A stretch of 42,509 nt of DNA from Candidatus Babelota bacterium. GTDB lineage: Bacteria; Babelota; Babeliae; Babelales; Vermiphilaceae. The stretch is from assembly GCA_023382795.1 (NCBI GenBank), contig JAHDWT010000007.1:1-42509 (forward strand), read 5' to 3'. How positions within the stretch are numbered: position 1 is the first letter of the stretch; each line of letters opens with the position of its first letter. The notes below the pieces were generated by a model. That model was not told the origin of the DNA. It saw only the letters and a program-made list of their open reading frames with translations, and did no database searches. The translations under genes and the position numbers were made by a program. Below, piece after piece: positions 16,980 to 28,045 of the stretch.

Positions 16980-17004
16980 GTCTACTACAGGTAGATAGTT
17001 TTTT
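16980..17004 (+). terminator. Putative attenuator between rplL and rpoB
   Basis: A short stem, GTCTAC (16980-16985) with GTAGAT (16991-16996), is followed by AGTTTTTTCG. It is weak (6 pairs, one wobble) but has a run of six T. An attenuator in this gap is known in E. coli, where it lowers rpoBC relative to the stalk genes; the same role here is an inference. Confidence 0.4.
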
Positions 17005-17051
17005 CGAAAATGCCGCTGATAAAATAAACTTAGCATGTAAGGAGCTGCTTA

Positions 17052-20000
17052 ATGTCTAACTTGCGCATGGGCAAGAGTGTTGTTCGTAAATCCTTTGGCA
17101 AAGCCAAAGGTATTGTTGCTGTTCCTAACTTAATTGAGATTCAATCCTCGTCATTCAATGATTTTGTACAGTTGGATTATCTTCCATCAGAACGTCTGCC
17201 AATAGGGCTTGAAAAGGTGCTGAAGGATATTTTTCCGATAGAGTACAATGATCGTATGGCCCTTGAATATGTTAGTTATGAACTGGGACAGTGGTCTTGT
17301 ACGTGTGGTAAGCTCGTTGGCATTGCTAATCGCTATCAGTGGTCATGTGCATCGTGTAAAAAGTCTGATTGTTCTCGATTGAGTGGCGATCTTTCTTGTG
17401 CATTTTGTAAGAAAAAAACAGCTCGTTATAAAACGTGTTCAAACTGCTTATCTAGAGTATCGGTACAACTACCGATGACTCTAGATGAGTGCCGTTCTAG
17501 TGGCCAAACATTTTCTATGCCACTAAAAATAAAAATTCAATTATTGTCATGGGATGTTGACGAATCTGGAAATAGAATGATTCGTGACATAAAAGAGCAG
17601 GACATTTTCTTTGCAGATGTGCCTGTAATGGCCGATCTTTATGAGGAAGATGGTCGTTATAAACTTGGCAACTTGGGGACGTTTCTTATCAATGGGGTTG
17701 ATCGCGTTATTGTTTCTCAGCTACATCGATCCCCTGGCGTGGTTTTTTCGCAAAGTAAAAAAGTTAAAGATTTCAGAGGTAGACCGTATTATTTGGCGCG
17801 CGTTATTCCTATGCGAGGCTCATGGCTTGATTTCGAATTTGATAGCAATGATTACCTTTATGTGCGCATAGATAAAAAGAAAAAATTACTAGTTACTACC
17901 TTCTTGCAAGCTCTTGGTATTGCTCGAGAAGAGATCATCGCGCTATTTTATAGCTTTGATATCATCCATGTTGGTAATGGAGAATTCTTCCGCCCTATCG
18001 ATGAATCATTAATAGGACAACGCGTTGAAAAAGGGATGTTGCCAGAAAAAGATGAAAAGGCATTTCTCGGAAAGCGTGTTACTAAAGAGCTATTAGCGCA
18101 AATAAGAAAACTTGGTATTGAAAAATTATTATTGCGCAAAACAACGTTGCTCAGCAGAGTTTTTGGGCATGATGTGATTGACCCAGAAACTGGGGAAATT
18201 CTTGTTGAGCAAGGGCAGGTTTTTGGTGAAGAACATGGTGAGCTTTTTGGTAAATATAGAAATTTATCATTTAATCTTATTTCCTCATCAGGTTATGTAT
18301 TTCAGCCAACCATCGCTATGACCTTAACGCAGGATAGATGTTTCTCGGAAGAAGATGCTCTGCGCGAATTACATGCGAAAGTATGGCCTGGAGATAGCGC
18401 TTCACTTAAAGAAATAAAAGAACGGTTTGAAAACCTGTTATTTAATGCTCGTTTTTACGATCTTACCAAGGTTGGAAGAATACGTATCAATCGTAAACTA
18501 GGTTTAAAAACCGATGATTCTATCACTGTTTTAACCAAAGAAGATTTGGTTGCGACACTACGTTATCTCGTTAATCTGCGTGAACGTGGCGAAGGTGAAT
18601 TGGATGATATTGATCATCTTGGAAATCGTCGTGTGCGTTTGGTTGGCGAATTACTAAGCAACCAGATTTATCTTGGATTTTTACGTATAGATCGCATTGT
18701 GCGTGAGCGTTTTAGAATGCAAGAAGCGCATGGCGCGTTAATGCCACAAGATTTTCTTAATGTGAAGCCATTAGGTGCTGTGTTAAGAGAATTTTTTGGG
18801 TTGGGGCAGTTGTCTCAATTTATGGATCAGACAAATCCTCTCTCCGAAATAGCTCATAAACGTCGCCTATCTGCTCTCGGGCCTGGTGGTGTTATGAAAG
18901 ATCGTGCGACCTACGAAGTTCGTGATGTGCATCCTTCGCACTATGGAAGAATTTGTCCAATTGAGACTCCGGAAGGTCAAACTATCGGATTGATTTCTTC
19001 TCTGGCAACATACGCAACAGTAAATGAGCTTGGCTTTATAGAAACTCCATACCGCTCAGTGGTAAATAGCTCGATTCAAGATGATGTGGTATTTTTTGAT
19101 GCGTTTCAGGAAACGGATAAATTTATTGCTCAAGCAGATGCTGCAACTACAGATGGCGCTCAATTGAAAGATGAAAGAGTTTTTGCTCGTCATGAAGATG
19201 ATTTTATGTCGGTTGATGCCGACAGGGTTAACTTTATTGATATGTCTCCTAAACAATTAGTCTCAGTGTCTTCGGCGTTGATTCCGTTTTTGGAGCATGA
19301 CGATGCGAGTCGTGCGTTGATGGGTTCCAACATGCAACGACAAGCAGTGCCCTTAGTGCGTACACAAGCACCTATTGTTGCAACAGGAATGGAAGGTGAA
19401 ATTGTAAAGGCTTCTGGAAGCGTGGTCACTGCGAAAAAATCTGGCGTGGTAGAATATGTGTCTTCAGAGAAAATAGTGATTCGTTATTTCGAGACTGAAT
19501 TTGCAAATCAAGAAGATTGGATTAATAAGGGCGTTGAAACCTACTATTTAAGAAAATTCGAACGATCAAGTTATAGTACTTGGATTCATCATACACCAGT
19601 TGTTCAGTGCGGTGATGTAGTACGTACAGGTGATATTTTAACCAACGGTGCCGCCATCAATAATGGTGAATTATCGCTAGGTGCAAATCTATGTGTGGCA
19701 TTTATGCCATGGAATGGATATAACTTTGAAGACGCAATTGTATTGAGTAAGCGAGTAGTCGCGGAAGATGTGCTTACTTCTGTGCACATTGATGAGTATG
19801 TTGTCGATGCTCGTGATACCAAGCTTGGACCTGAAGAAATTACTCGCGATATTCCTAATGTGAGTGAATCTACGCTTGCAGGTCTTGATGAAGACGGCAT
19901 AGTACGGATTGGTACGCGGGTAAGACCTGGGGACATCTTGGTTGGTAAGGTGACCTTGAAGGGTGATATTCAGTATTCGCCAGAAGAGAAGTTGCTCAGG

Positions 20001-21380
20001 GCAATTTTTGGTGAAAAATCACGTGAAGTACGCGACACATCGTTGCGCGTTCCACCAGGAATCGAAGGTACGGTTGTTGACGTCAAGATATTCTCCCGTA
20101 GCGGGATTCGTAAGGATAAGCGGTATAAAGAAGACGTTGCTGCACATGTGGCAAAAATCGATCGTGATTTTACACATCATGCAGTTTTTCTTGAAAAAAT
20201 GTTGATCGAAAAAATTGTTACGTTATTAGCCGGCCAGGAGCCTCAAGCTAAGAAGGCGATCGCTGCAGCAGTGAGTGGTGGTGTATTCGATGCACAAAAA
20301 CTGCAATTATTATCACTAAAAGATTTGATTTTACTTAAGACAAAGTCTGCCGAGATAAATGAGCAAATCACGCAATTATTTGCTACATTTGAAAATCAGT
20401 TAAGAATTTTGGCAGGTCTTAAGGAAGAACGTATCAATAAGTTGAAGAAGGGAGATCCGTTACCTTCAGGTGTGATCAAAGTAGTCAAAGTATACATTGC
20501 CATGAAGCGTGCAATCTCGGTTGGCGATAAAATTGCTGGGCGTCACGGTAATAAAGGTGTTGTATCTACTATTGTTCCTCGTGAAGATATGCCGTATCTG
20601 GATGATGGTACTCCAGTTGATATAGTGCTGAATCCGCTTGGTGTGCCTTCTCGTATGAACGTTGGCCAAATATTAGAAACAGTTCTTGGTTTAGTGGGCA
20701 GAGAATTGGGTAACCGCTTGGCTCACATGGTGGAGCATGAGGGGTATCAAAGCGTAAAAAATGCATTAGAAAGTTATTTCGATAAGCAATTTGTGCAAGA
20801 ATACGAAAAAACTTCTGGTAAGCAGGGAATCATGGATCTTGCTAAGAAAGTTTCTCAGCAGGGTGTGTGTTTTACGACACCAGTTTTTGAAGGCGCTGAT
20901 TATGAGCAAAACATTAAACCAATGCTCAAAGATTTGCGACTACCTGACGCTGGAGCTTTTAGAGTTCGTGATGGTAGAACTGGTGAATATTTTGATCAGC
21001 CGGTTACTGTTGGCGTCATGTACACCATGAAACTTAATCATATGGTTGATGATAAATTGCATGCCCGTTCTGTTGGGCCATATTCGCTGGTTACTCAGCA
21101 GCCGCTTGGTGGTAAGGCGCAAATGGGCGGCCAACGACTTGGTGAAATGGAAGTATGGGCTCTTGAAGCCTATGGCGCTGCTTACACGTTGCAAGAAATG
21201 TTGACGTACAAGTCAGATGATGTGAATGGTCGCCATAAGGTATATGAAGCGATTGTTCGGGGTGAGGATGTTCCAGAACCAGGTGTTCCTGAATCGTTTA
21301 ATGTGTTGATTAAAGAACTACAAAGCTTGGGTCTACAGGTTGACTTGTTCAAGAGCGGCAAGGAGAAAATCAGTGAATAA
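17052..21380 (+). CDS. rpoB: DNA-directed RNA polymerase subunit beta, with cysteine-rich insertion
   Basis: Catalytic beta subunit, 1442 residues, with all major blocks in order. The rifampicin pocket reads GQLSQFMDQTNPLSEIAHKR followed by RLSALGPGG, with the Asp, His and Ser that confer sensitivity. GDKIAGRHGNKG and the C-terminal GGKAQMGGQRLGEMEVWALE are intact. The odd feature is at residues 81-142. Between LEYVSYELGQ and MTLDECRSSG, where other beta subunits continue almost directly, sit about 62 extra residues with nine cysteines: CTC (83-85), CASC (99-102), Cys107, CAFC (116-119) and CSNC (129-132). The spacing suggests two zinc ribbons. A GGAG ribosome site precedes ATG 17052. rpoC overlaps the stop by 8 bases. 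Confidence 0.98.
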   Translation: MSNLRMGKSVVRKSFGKAKGIVAVPNLIEIQSSSFNDFVQLDYLPSERLPIGLEKVLKDIFPIEYNDRMALEYVSYELGQWSCTCGKLVGIANRYQWSCASCKKSDCSRLSGDLSCAFCKKKTARYKTCSNCLSRVSVQLPMTLDECRSSGQTFSMPLKIKIQLLSWDVDESGNRMIRDIKEQDIFFADVPVMADLYEEDGRYKLGNLGTFLINGVDRVIVSQLHRSPGVVFSQSKKVKDFRGRPYYLARVIPMRGSWLDFEFDSNDYLYVRIDKKKKLLVTTFLQALGIAREEIIALFYSFDIIHVGNGEFFRPIDESLIGQRVEKGMLPEKDEKAFLGKRVTKELLAQIRKLGIEKLLLRKTTLLSRVFGHDVIDPETGEILVEQGQVFGEEHGELFGKYRNLSFNLISSSGYVFQPTIAMTLTQDRCFSEEDALRELHAKVWPGDSASLKEIKERFENLLFNARFYDLTKVGRIRINRKLGLKTDDSITVLTKEDLVATLRYLVNLRERGEGELDDIDHLGNRRVRLVGELLSNQIYLGFLRIDRIVRERFRMQEAHGALMPQDFLNVKPLGAVLREFFGLGQLSQFMDQTNPLSEIAHKRRLSALGPGGVMKDRATYEVRDVHPSHYGRICPIETPEGQTIGLISSLATYATVNELGFIETPYRSVVNSSIQDDVVFFDAFQETDKFIAQADAATTDGAQLKDERVFARHEDDFMSVDADRVNFIDMSPKQLVSVSSALIPFLEHDDASRALMGSNMQRQAVPLVRTQAPIVATGMEGEIVKASGSVVTAKKSGVVEYVSSEKIVIRYFETEFANQEDWINKGVETYYLRKFERSSYSTWIHHTPVVQCGDVVRTGDILTNGAAINNGELSLGANLCVAFMPWNGYNFEDAIVLSKRVVAEDVLTSVHIDEYVVDARDTKLGPEEITRDIPNVSESTLAGLDEDGIVRIGTRVRPGDILVGKVTLKGDIQYSPEEKLLRAIFGEKSREVRDTSLRVPPGIEGTVVDVKIFSRSGIRKDKRYKEDVAAHVAKIDRDFTHHAVFLEKMLIEKIVTLLAGQEPQAKKAIAAAVSGGVFDAQKLQLLSLKDLILLKTKSAEINEQITQLFATFENQLRILAGLKEERINKLKKGDPLPSGVIKVVKVYIAMKRAISVGDKIAGRHGNKGVVSTIVPREDMPYLDDGTPVDIVLNPLGVPSRMNVGQILETVLGLVGRELGNRLAHMVEHEGYQSVKNALESYFDKQFVQEYEKTSGKQGIMDLAKKVSQQGVCFTTPVFEGADYEQNIKPMLKDLRLPDAGAFRVRDGRTGEYFDQPVTVGVMYTMKLNHMVDDKLHARSVGPYSLVTQQPLGGKAQMGGQRLGEMEVWALEAYGAAYTLQEMLTYKSDDVNGRHKVYEAIVRGEDVPEPGVPESFNVLIKELQSLGLQVDLFKSGKEKISE

Positions 21381-24300
21381 AATGCTAGAAAGATTTAGAG
21401 AATATGTAAGCGTTACGCAATTTAATGCATTACGCTTAAGCATTGCTTCTCCTGAAAAGATTCGATCGCTTTCTTATGGTGAAGTAAAAAAGATAGAGAC
21501 AATAAACTATAGAACACTAAAACCTGAGCGTGATGGCCTATTCTGTGCTCGTATCTTCGGTCCCGTCAAAGACTGGGAATGTAATTGTGGTAAATATAAA
21601 CGTATGAAGCATCGTGGGGTGACCTGCGAAAAATGTGGTGTTGAGGTTATTCAGGCACGTGTCCGACGTGAACGTATGGGGCATATAGAGCTTGTGGCAC
21701 CAGTTTGTCATATCTGGTATCTCAAGGGAATTCCAAGTTATCTAAGCTTGATTTTTGATATGCCAGTGAAAGACATTGAGCGTGTCGTTTATTTCGACGC
21801 TCATATGGTTATTCATCAGGGAAAGTCTCCTTATCCACGCAAAACGTTGTTGAGCAACTCTGAATATGAGCAGTATCTTGATAATCATCCAGACGATAGT
21901 GATTTTGTTGCCGAAAGTGGTGCGCAAGCCATTAAATCTGTATTGGGCTTGCTTGATCTTGGGCTCGAAATTATGCGTATGGAAGAAGACTATCGCAAAA
22001 CGACATCTGTTGCGATTCGTCATAAAATCATGCGTCGAATCAAAGTGCTTTCTGGGCTGCAGCATTCCGGTATCCGTCCTGATTGGATGGTGTTGACTGT
22101 TTTACCAGTGCTTCCTCCAGATTTAAGACCGTTGGTTCCTTTGGAAGGTGGACGTTTTGCAAGTTCCGATCTCAATGAATTGTACCGTAGAGTTCTTAAC
22201 AGAAATATTCGTTTACAACGTCTTATTGAAATCGAAGCGCCATCAGTCATTATCAAAAACGAACAACGCATGCTGCAAGAAGCGGTTGATGCGCTTATCG
22301 ATAACGGTAGACGTGGTCAGCCAGTTCGCGGATCTAATAAGCGCCCATTGAAATCGCTGAGCGAAATGCTCCGAGGTAAACAGGGACGTTTCCGTCAGAA
22401 CTTACTTGGTCGACGAGTAGATTACTCTGGTCGTTCGGTCATTGTGGTCGATCCAACATTGCGGCTTGATCGCTGTGGTCTGCCAAAAATTATGGCTCTA
22501 GAGTTATTTAAATCTCACGTGCTTGCTGGATTGCTAGAACGTGAAGATGCGCCAAACTTACGCGTTGCAAAGCGCATGGTTGAAGATTTAGAACCAGTGG
22601 TATGGGACGTACTTGAAGAAGTTGTAAAGGACCGCGTTGTATTGCTCAATCGTGCACCAACATTGCACCGCTTAGGTATTCAGGCGTTCTATCCTATTTT
22701 AGTTGATGGTAAAGCTATCAAGATTCACCCGCTTGTTTGTGGGGCGTTTAATGCTGACTTTGATGGTGACCAAATGGCAGTACATTTGCCATTAAGTAAG
22801 AAGGCGCAATTAGAGTCAAAACGTTTGATTCTCTCTACACGTAATATTTTATCAACCGCCAATGGTAAGCCGGTGACCGTGCCAAGTCAGGATATGGTTC
22901 TCGGTTTACACTACATGACCAAAGTGCGCTCTTTTGCAAAGGGTGAAGGCACTATTTTTGCAAGCATTGCAGAGGTTATTGCTGCATATCAGCATGAGCA
23001 ACTTTCTCTTCATGCCCCTGTCAAATTGCGTTTAGAGAAAAATCTTATTGATACAACTGCGGGGCGAGTCCTTCTTTATGAAGCATTGCCACAAGGCTCT
23101 GATTTCAACTGGGTCAATAAGATTATGAAGCGAATCGATATGACTAGATTGGTAGAACGTGTGTATTATCGCTTCGGACAAGAAGCAACCGTTGCCTTCC
23201 TTGATAAGATAAAAAAATTAGGTTTCTCTCATGCAACATTGGGCGGTATTTCATTCTCCATCGACAATCTTGTTGAACCGGCAGAAAAAGATCTTATTAT
23301 CAGAAATGCTGAAAAAGAGGTTGCCAAAATAGAAAAACTTTACATGGACGGGGTCATCACTAATGGTGAGCGTTACAATAAAGTAGTTAGTATTTGGGCT
23401 CATGCAACATCAAGTGTTGCTGCTTCCATGTCTAAGAATTTGGAAAATCAAGACAAGGATGCATACCTCAACGCTGATAAGGTGTTTAAGCCATTTAATC
23501 CGATTTTCATGATGCTTGACTCTGGAGCTCGTGGTTCGCGTGATCAGATAAAGCAGCTTGTTGGTATGCGTGGTATGATGGCTAAGCCATCTGGCGAAAT
23601 TATGGAAACGCCAGTTAAATCAAACTTTAGAAATGGATTGAGCGTCTTTGAATACTTCATTTCTACGCACGGTGCCCGTAAAGGTCAAGCCGATACTGCA
23701 TTGAAAACCGCTAACTCTGGTTATCTTACCCGTCGCCTTGTAGACGTTGCACAGGATGTTGTTATTACGCTTGAAGATTGCAATTCCATGGGATATATAG
23801 AGCTTCAAGATTTGAAAGAATCTGGTGACATTCTTTATCCATTGGCTCGCAGAGCATTCGGTCGTGTTGTAGCAACTGATGTGAAAGATCCGATTACAGG
23901 AACACTACTTGTTAAGCAAGGTGAAGTGATCAATCGTGAAAATATCGATAGGCTGAGCAATTCTGCAGTTTCTAAAATGTATGTTCGCTCAGTGTTGACC
24001 TGCCAAGCTAAGCGCGGTGTATGCGCTAAGTGTTATGGCTCCGATTTGTCGCATGATACCTTGGTGGATACCGGAGCAACGGTAGGGACTATTGCAGCAC
24101 AGTCGATTGGTGAACCTGGTACGCAGCTTACCATGAGAACTTTCCATATTGGGGGTACTGCAAGTGGTGTTTCAGATCAATCATCATTGTTTGCTAAACA
24201 TGATGGTATCGTTGAATTTCGCGGTGTAAGAACCGTGAAAAATCGTCATGGCCAAGATGTGGTCATGGGTAGAAAATCGAAAATAGCGCTTGTTTCTCGT

Positions 24301-25479
24301 GATGGTCGAGAATTGCAACTACATGATTTGGAACACGGATATGTTGTTCTTGTTCAGGATAAACAAGAGGTACCTAGCGGCACTAAACTTGTTGAATGGG
24401 ATCCAACAAATAAAGTTATTCTGACCGAACAAGCAGGTATGATAAAATTTGTTGATCTCATCGAAAATGTTACGGTGCAAGAGCGTTTTGACGAAGCAAC
24501 AAATGTTGCAGCTCACATTGTACTTGAGCATAAAGGTGAAAAATATCAGCCGGCGCTTGCTATTATTGGAGAGGATGGCGAAGAAGTCGCTCAATATTAT
24601 CTGCCAGCTGGGTCCTATTTAGCAGTAACCAAGGATCAACTAGTTCAAGTTGCTGATGTATTGGCGAAAATGCCACGTGAAGCCACAAAGACTAAGGATA
24701 TTACCGGTGGTCTTCCTCGTATTGCAGAACTCTTTGAGGCTCGAATGCCAAAAGATCCTGCTATTATTGCTGATATTGACGGTGAAGTGGTAATCGGAGG
24801 GCTTCACAGGGGTATGCGTAAGGTTAGCGTGGTTTCTGGCGATGCTTCGTTTGATTATTTTGTACCGCGAGGTAAGCAATTGAACGTGGTTCATGGAGAG
24901 CGTGTTAATGCTGGTGATAGATTGACTTCTGGCGCTCCAGTTCTTCACGATATTTTACGTATTTTAGGACCAGAAGTAGTACAACAATACTTAGTGGATC
25001 ATATTCAGGAAATTTACAGACTACAAGGTGTTGATATTAATGATCGTCACATCGAGCTTATTGTTCGTCAGATGATGCGCAAAGTTAGAATCGTTGAGGC
25101 AGGAGATACCAATTTTCTTGTTGGTGATCGTGTTGATCGTATCCATTTCAAGATGGTAAATTCTCTCTTACAAGCAGAGGGCAAGAGACCAGCAGTTGCA
25201 AAGCCTGTGTTAATGGGTATCACTACAGCATCATTGGATACTGAAAGCTTTATATCGGCGGCATCATTCCAGGAAACAACGCGAATTCTCGCTGAAGCGG
25301 CAGTTTCTGGTCAAGTAGATCACTTATATGGATTGAAAGAAAACGTGATTGTTGGTAAGCTAATTCCAGCAGGTACAGGCATCAAGAGTTTTAGGAAAAA
25401 ATACCTGGGCGAAGATGTTTCTGATTTGGAAAAACAGGCACAACAAGAAGAGACGTTAGAGCAAGAAGCAGCAGGATAA
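21373..25479 (+). CDS. rpoC: DNA-directed RNA polymerase subunit beta'
   Basis: The other large catalytic subunit, about 1368 residues. The N-terminal zinc ribbon has [20 protein letters not shown]. The magnesium-binding active site is NADFDGDQM. The second zinc site includes [13 protein letters not shown] with an upstream EDC. Start choice: GTG 21373 has AGGAG (21361-21365) seven bases upstream, giving [12 protein letters not shown]. The ATG at 21382 is too far from that site, and an earlier TTG at 21340 would overlap rpoB more deeply. The ORF overlaps rpoB by 8 bases, suggesting translational coupling. Confidence 0.97.
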   Translation: MNKMLERFREYVSVTQFNALRLSIASPEKIRSLSYGEVKKIETINYRTLKPERDGLFCARIFGPVKDWECNCGKYKRMKHRGVTCEKCGVEVIQARVRRERMGHIELVAPVCHIWYLKGIPSYLSLIFDMPVKDIERVVYFDAHMVIHQGKSPYPRKTLLSNSEYEQYLDNHPDDSDFVAESGAQAIKSVLGLLDLGLEIMRMEEDYRKTTSVAIRHKIMRRIKVLSGLQHSGIRPDWMVLTVLPVLPPDLRPLVPLEGGRFASSDLNELYRRVLNRNIRLQRLIEIEAPSVIIKNEQRMLQEAVDALIDNGRRGQPVRGSNKRPLKSLSEMLRGKQGRFRQNLLGRRVDYSGRSVIVVDPTLRLDRCGLPKIMALELFKSHVLAGLLEREDAPNLRVAKRMVEDLEPVVWDVLEEVVKDRVVLLNRAPTLHRLGIQAFYPILVDGKAIKIHPLVCGAFNADFDGDQMAVHLPLSKKAQLESKRLILSTRNILSTANGKPVTVPSQDMVLGLHYMTKVRSFAKGEGTIFASIAEVIAAYQHEQLSLHAPVKLRLEKNLIDTTAGRVLLYEALPQGSDFNWVNKIMKRIDMTRLVERVYYRFGQEATVAFLDKIKKLGFSHATLGGISFSIDNLVEPAEKDLIIRNAEKEVAKIEKLYMDGVITNGERYNKVVSIWAHATSSVAASMSKNLENQDKDAYLNADKVFKPFNPIFMMLDSGARGSRDQIKQLVGMRGMMAKPSGEIMETPVKSNFRNGLSVFEYFISTHGARKGQADTALKTANSGYLTRRLVDVAQDVVITLEDCNSMGYIELQDLKESGDILYPLARRAFGRVVATDVKDPITGTLLVKQGEVINRENIDRLSNSAVSKMYVRSVLTCQAKRGVCAKCYGSDLSHDTLVDTGATVGTIAAQSIGEPGTQLTMRTFHIGGTASGVSDQSSLFAKHDGIVEFRGVRTVKNRHGQDVVMGRKSKIALVSRDGRELQLHDLEHGYVVLVQDKQEVPSGTKLVEWDPTNKVILTEQAGMIKFVDLIENVTVQERFDEATNVAAHIVLEHKGEKYQPALAIIGEDGEEVAQYYLPAGSYLAVTKDQLVQVADVLAKMPREATKTKDITGGLPRIAELFEARMPKDPAIIADIDGEVVIGGLHRGMRKVSVVSGDASFDYFVPRGKQLNVVHGERVNAGDRLTSGAPVLHDILRILGPEVVQQYLVDHIQEIYRLQGVDINDRHIELIVRQMMRKVRIVEAGDTNFLVGDRVDRIHFKMVNSLLQAEGKRPAVAKPVLMGITTASLDTESFISAASFQETTRILAEAAVSGQVDHLYGLKENVIVGKLIPAGTGIKSFRKKYLGEDVSDLEKQAQQEETLEQEAAG

Positions 25480-25487
25480 TGTATCGT

Positions 25488-25562
25488 AGGCGCGTAGCTC
25501 AGTGGTAGAGCATTGCTTTGACGTAGCAAGGGTCAGCGGTTCAATCCCGCTCGCGCCTACCA
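25488..25562 (+). tRNA. tRNA-Val (anticodon GAC)
   Basis: The acceptor AGGCGCG (25488-25494) pairs with CGCGCCT (25552-25558), followed by discriminator A and encoded CCA. The anticodon loop TTGACGT gives GAC at 25520-25522. It lies 8 bases after the rpoC stop and 59 bases before rpsO, so it is probably cut out of a longer transcript. Confidence 0.95.
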
Positions 25563-25621
25563 ATAATCAAAAGTGAATTTCTTAACCAAGAGAACAATAC
25601 GTAAAAATAGGTCAGGTTTAT

Positions 25622-25891
25622 ATGTCATTAAATATGCAAAGTAAAGAACAAGTTGTTAAAGACTTTCAACTAGGTGGTCAAGATACCGGTTCAGTAGAAG
25701 TGCAAGCGGCGCTTCTTACCCGCAAAATCCAACAATTGACCGACCACTTACAAAAAAATCCTAAAGATTTTTCTTCCAAGCGCGGACTCGTGAACAGCGT
25801 CTCTCTCCGTAAAAAATTATTAAAATACTTGAAAAATAAGAACCAAGAACGTTATCACATTCTTATAGATCGTCTTGGTTTAAAGAAATAG
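25622..25891 (+). CDS. rpsO: 30S ribosomal protein S15
   Basis: An 89-residue primary 16S-binding protein with the conserved blocks DTGSVEVQAALLTRKI, LTDHLQKNPKDFSSKRGL and LLKYLKNKNQERYHILIDRLGL. It sits directly upstream of pnp, the same order as in many bacteria. Confidence 0.96.
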   Translation: MSLNMQSKEQVVKDFQLGGQDTGSVEVQAALLTRKIQQLTDHLQKNPKDFSSKRGLVNSVSLRKKLLKYLKNKNQERYHILIDRLGLKK

Positions 25892-25900
25892 GTTGTGGTA

Positions 25901-28030
25901 ATGACAAGAACATTTCATTCTGCAGAGTTTGGTTACGAAGTTGAAATAGGTGGAGTCGCTCGTCAGGCAGATTCCGCTGTTTGGTTGAAACATGGCGGTA
26001 CCGTAATTTTAGCAACCGTGGTTTCCGCACCAACCAAAGAATTTCCTGGGTTTTTACCGCTTACTATCGACTATCGTGAGCAGTTTTCTGCTGCGGGTAA
26101 GATTCCTGGTGGATATTACAAGCGTGAAGGTAAGTTTACTGATAAAGAAGTATTGACAGCACGCTTGATTGATCGTCCAGTAAGGCCGTTGTTCCCATCT
26201 GATTATTTTGATCAAGTGCAGATTTTAGCAACGGTATATTCTGTAGATAAAGAACATACTCCAGCACATTTAGCTCTCCTTGCTACTTCTCTGGCCCTAA
26301 CTATTTCAAAGATTCCATTTTTGGGTCCGGTTGGTGTTGTTGAGCTTGCTCGTATTGATGGTGAATGGAAAGTTAATCCATCATATGATCTTGCAGTTGC
26401 TTCTCCTATTCGCCTGGTGATTGCGGGAACCGATGAAGGAATTTGCATGGTTGAAGGTTCGGCCGATTCTCTTTCTGAGAAAGAATTCCTTGATGCGTTA
26501 TTTTTTGCTCACGGCATTATCAAAAAACAAGTTGCTTGGCAGCTTGAGATCCAGAAAGAAGTTGGGGCTGCGAAAGAATCTATCAAAGATCTGTATAATT
26601 GGGAATTGTGGAAAGAACGAGTAACGAATTTCCTTACGAATGAGTATGTTCGTAATACCTATATCGCAGATAAGGTACAACGTAATGAATATTTAAATTC
26701 CTTACGTGAAATGTTCGTTGCACAATATCAAACCGAACTTGAAGCTACAGGCGTTGAAACTCCTGTTAAAGTCATAGAATACATTTTTGACGATGTACTT
26801 AAATCCAAAGTAACTGAATTGATTTTCAGTCTTGGAAAACGTATTGATGGTCGTGATTTTGATACGGTTCGTACCATCTCTGGCAAAGTTGGCCTGTTAC
26901 CATCCACGCACGGTTCTGCACTCTTTACTCGTGGCAGAACACAAGCCTTGGTTATGGTTACGCTTGGTAGCGGAGAAGATGAACAAAAATTTGAAGGCAT
27001 TATGGACGGAGCTGAGCGAGGCGAAGGTTCATTTATGCTTCACTATAACTTCCCTCCGTTTTCAGTTGGCGAAGTACGTCAGCAGCGTGGTCCAGGCAGA
27101 CGAGAAGTTGGGCATGGTTATCTGGCCCATTCGGCACTGCTGAGTGTTTTACCAGATAAGGAGAGTTTTCCTTATACCATTCGTATTGTTGCGGACATGT
27201 TAGAGTCTGATGGCTCCACGTCCATGGCGACGGTGTGTGGTTCAACGTTAGCTCTTATGAACACTGGTGTTCCTATAAAGCAGATGATTAGCGGCGTTGC
27301 CATGGGATTGCTCAAGAGTACCTCTGGTGAATTTTGTGTACTTACCGACATTAATGGTTTTGAAGATGCTTATGGCCTCATGGATTTCAAAGTTGCTGGT
27401 GGTGAACACGGTATAACCGCCATCCAGATGGATATTAAATACAAGGGTGGTTTCTCGCGAGAAGTGTTTGAAAAGGCACTTGAGAAAGCGCGTAAGGGAC
27501 GCTTGCATATTCTTGGTGAAATGAAAAAAGTGATGAGCGAGCCAAACAAAACCCTTTCACCACTCGTTCCTAAGGTCGTTTCTTTTAAAGTTAATACTGA
27601 AAAAATTGGCGCTATAATCGGGCCCGGTGGTAAAATTATTCGTGAAATTATCGAAAAAACTGGTGTCGCAAGTATCGATATTGCCGATGATGGCATGGTG
27701 AAAATTTTTGGTGTATCACCAGAAAAAATTGCACTTGCTGAGCGTTGGGTAAAGACTATTGCAGGTCAAATTGAACGCAATGCGCGCTACAAGGGAATTG
27801 TGCGTCGTCAGGCAGAATTTGGATTATTTGTCGAATTGGTTCCTGGTCAAGACGGACTCGTCCATGTGTCCAATATTCCAAAAGCCAAACAAAGAAGCTT
27901 TATTCACGATTATCCTGTTGGGCAACTTGTTGAAGTCGAAGTGGTCGAATATGATCCAGAAACGGGAAGAATTCGCCTGCGACTTATTGAAGAAGCATCA
28001 GGGCATGAACAAAGCCATGCTACGAAGTAG
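25901..28030 (+). CDS. pnp: Polyribonucleotide nucleotidyltransferase (PNPase)
   Basis: 3'-5' phosphorolytic exoribonuclease of mRNA decay, about 709 residues. Two RNase PH-like domains occupy about 1-225 and 300-535, with the catalytic block EDAYGLMDFKVAGG in the second. A KH domain follows with EKIGAIIGPGGKIIREI, then an S1 domain starting around NARYKGIVRRQ. ATG 25901 gives the family N-terminus; an upstream GTG (25895) would add two residues. It begins 9 bases after rpsO. Confidence 0.96.
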   Translation: MTRTFHSAEFGYEVEIGGVARQADSAVWLKHGGTVILATVVSAPTKEFPGFLPLTIDYREQFSAAGKIPGGYYKREGKFTDKEVLTARLIDRPVRPLFPSDYFDQVQILATVYSVDKEHTPAHLALLATSLALTISKIPFLGPVGVVELARIDGEWKVNPSYDLAVASPIRLVIAGTDEGICMVEGSADSLSEKEFLDALFFAHGIIKKQVAWQLEIQKEVGAAKESIKDLYNWELWKERVTNFLTNEYVRNTYIADKVQRNEYLNSLREMFVAQYQTELEATGVETPVKVIEYIFDDVLKSKVTELIFSLGKRIDGRDFDTVRTISGKVGLLPSTHGSALFTRGRTQALVMVTLGSGEDEQKFEGIMDGAERGEGSFMLHYNFPPFSVGEVRQQRGPGRREVGHGYLAHSALLSVLPDKESFPYTIRIVADMLESDGSTSMATVCGSTLALMNTGVPIKQMISGVAMGLLKSTSGEFCVLTDINGFEDAYGLMDFKVAGGEHGITAIQMDIKYKGGFSREVFEKALEKARKGRLHILGEMKKVMSEPNKTLSPLVPKVVSFKVNTEKIGAIIGPGGKIIREIIEKTGVASIDIADDGMVKIFGVSPEKIALAERWVKTIAGQIERNARYKGIVRRQAEFGLFVELVPGQDGLVHVSNIPKAKQRSFIHDYPVGQLVEVEVVEYDPETGRIRLRLIEEASGHEQSHATK

Positions 28031-28045
28031 AATGGTGTGACAACA

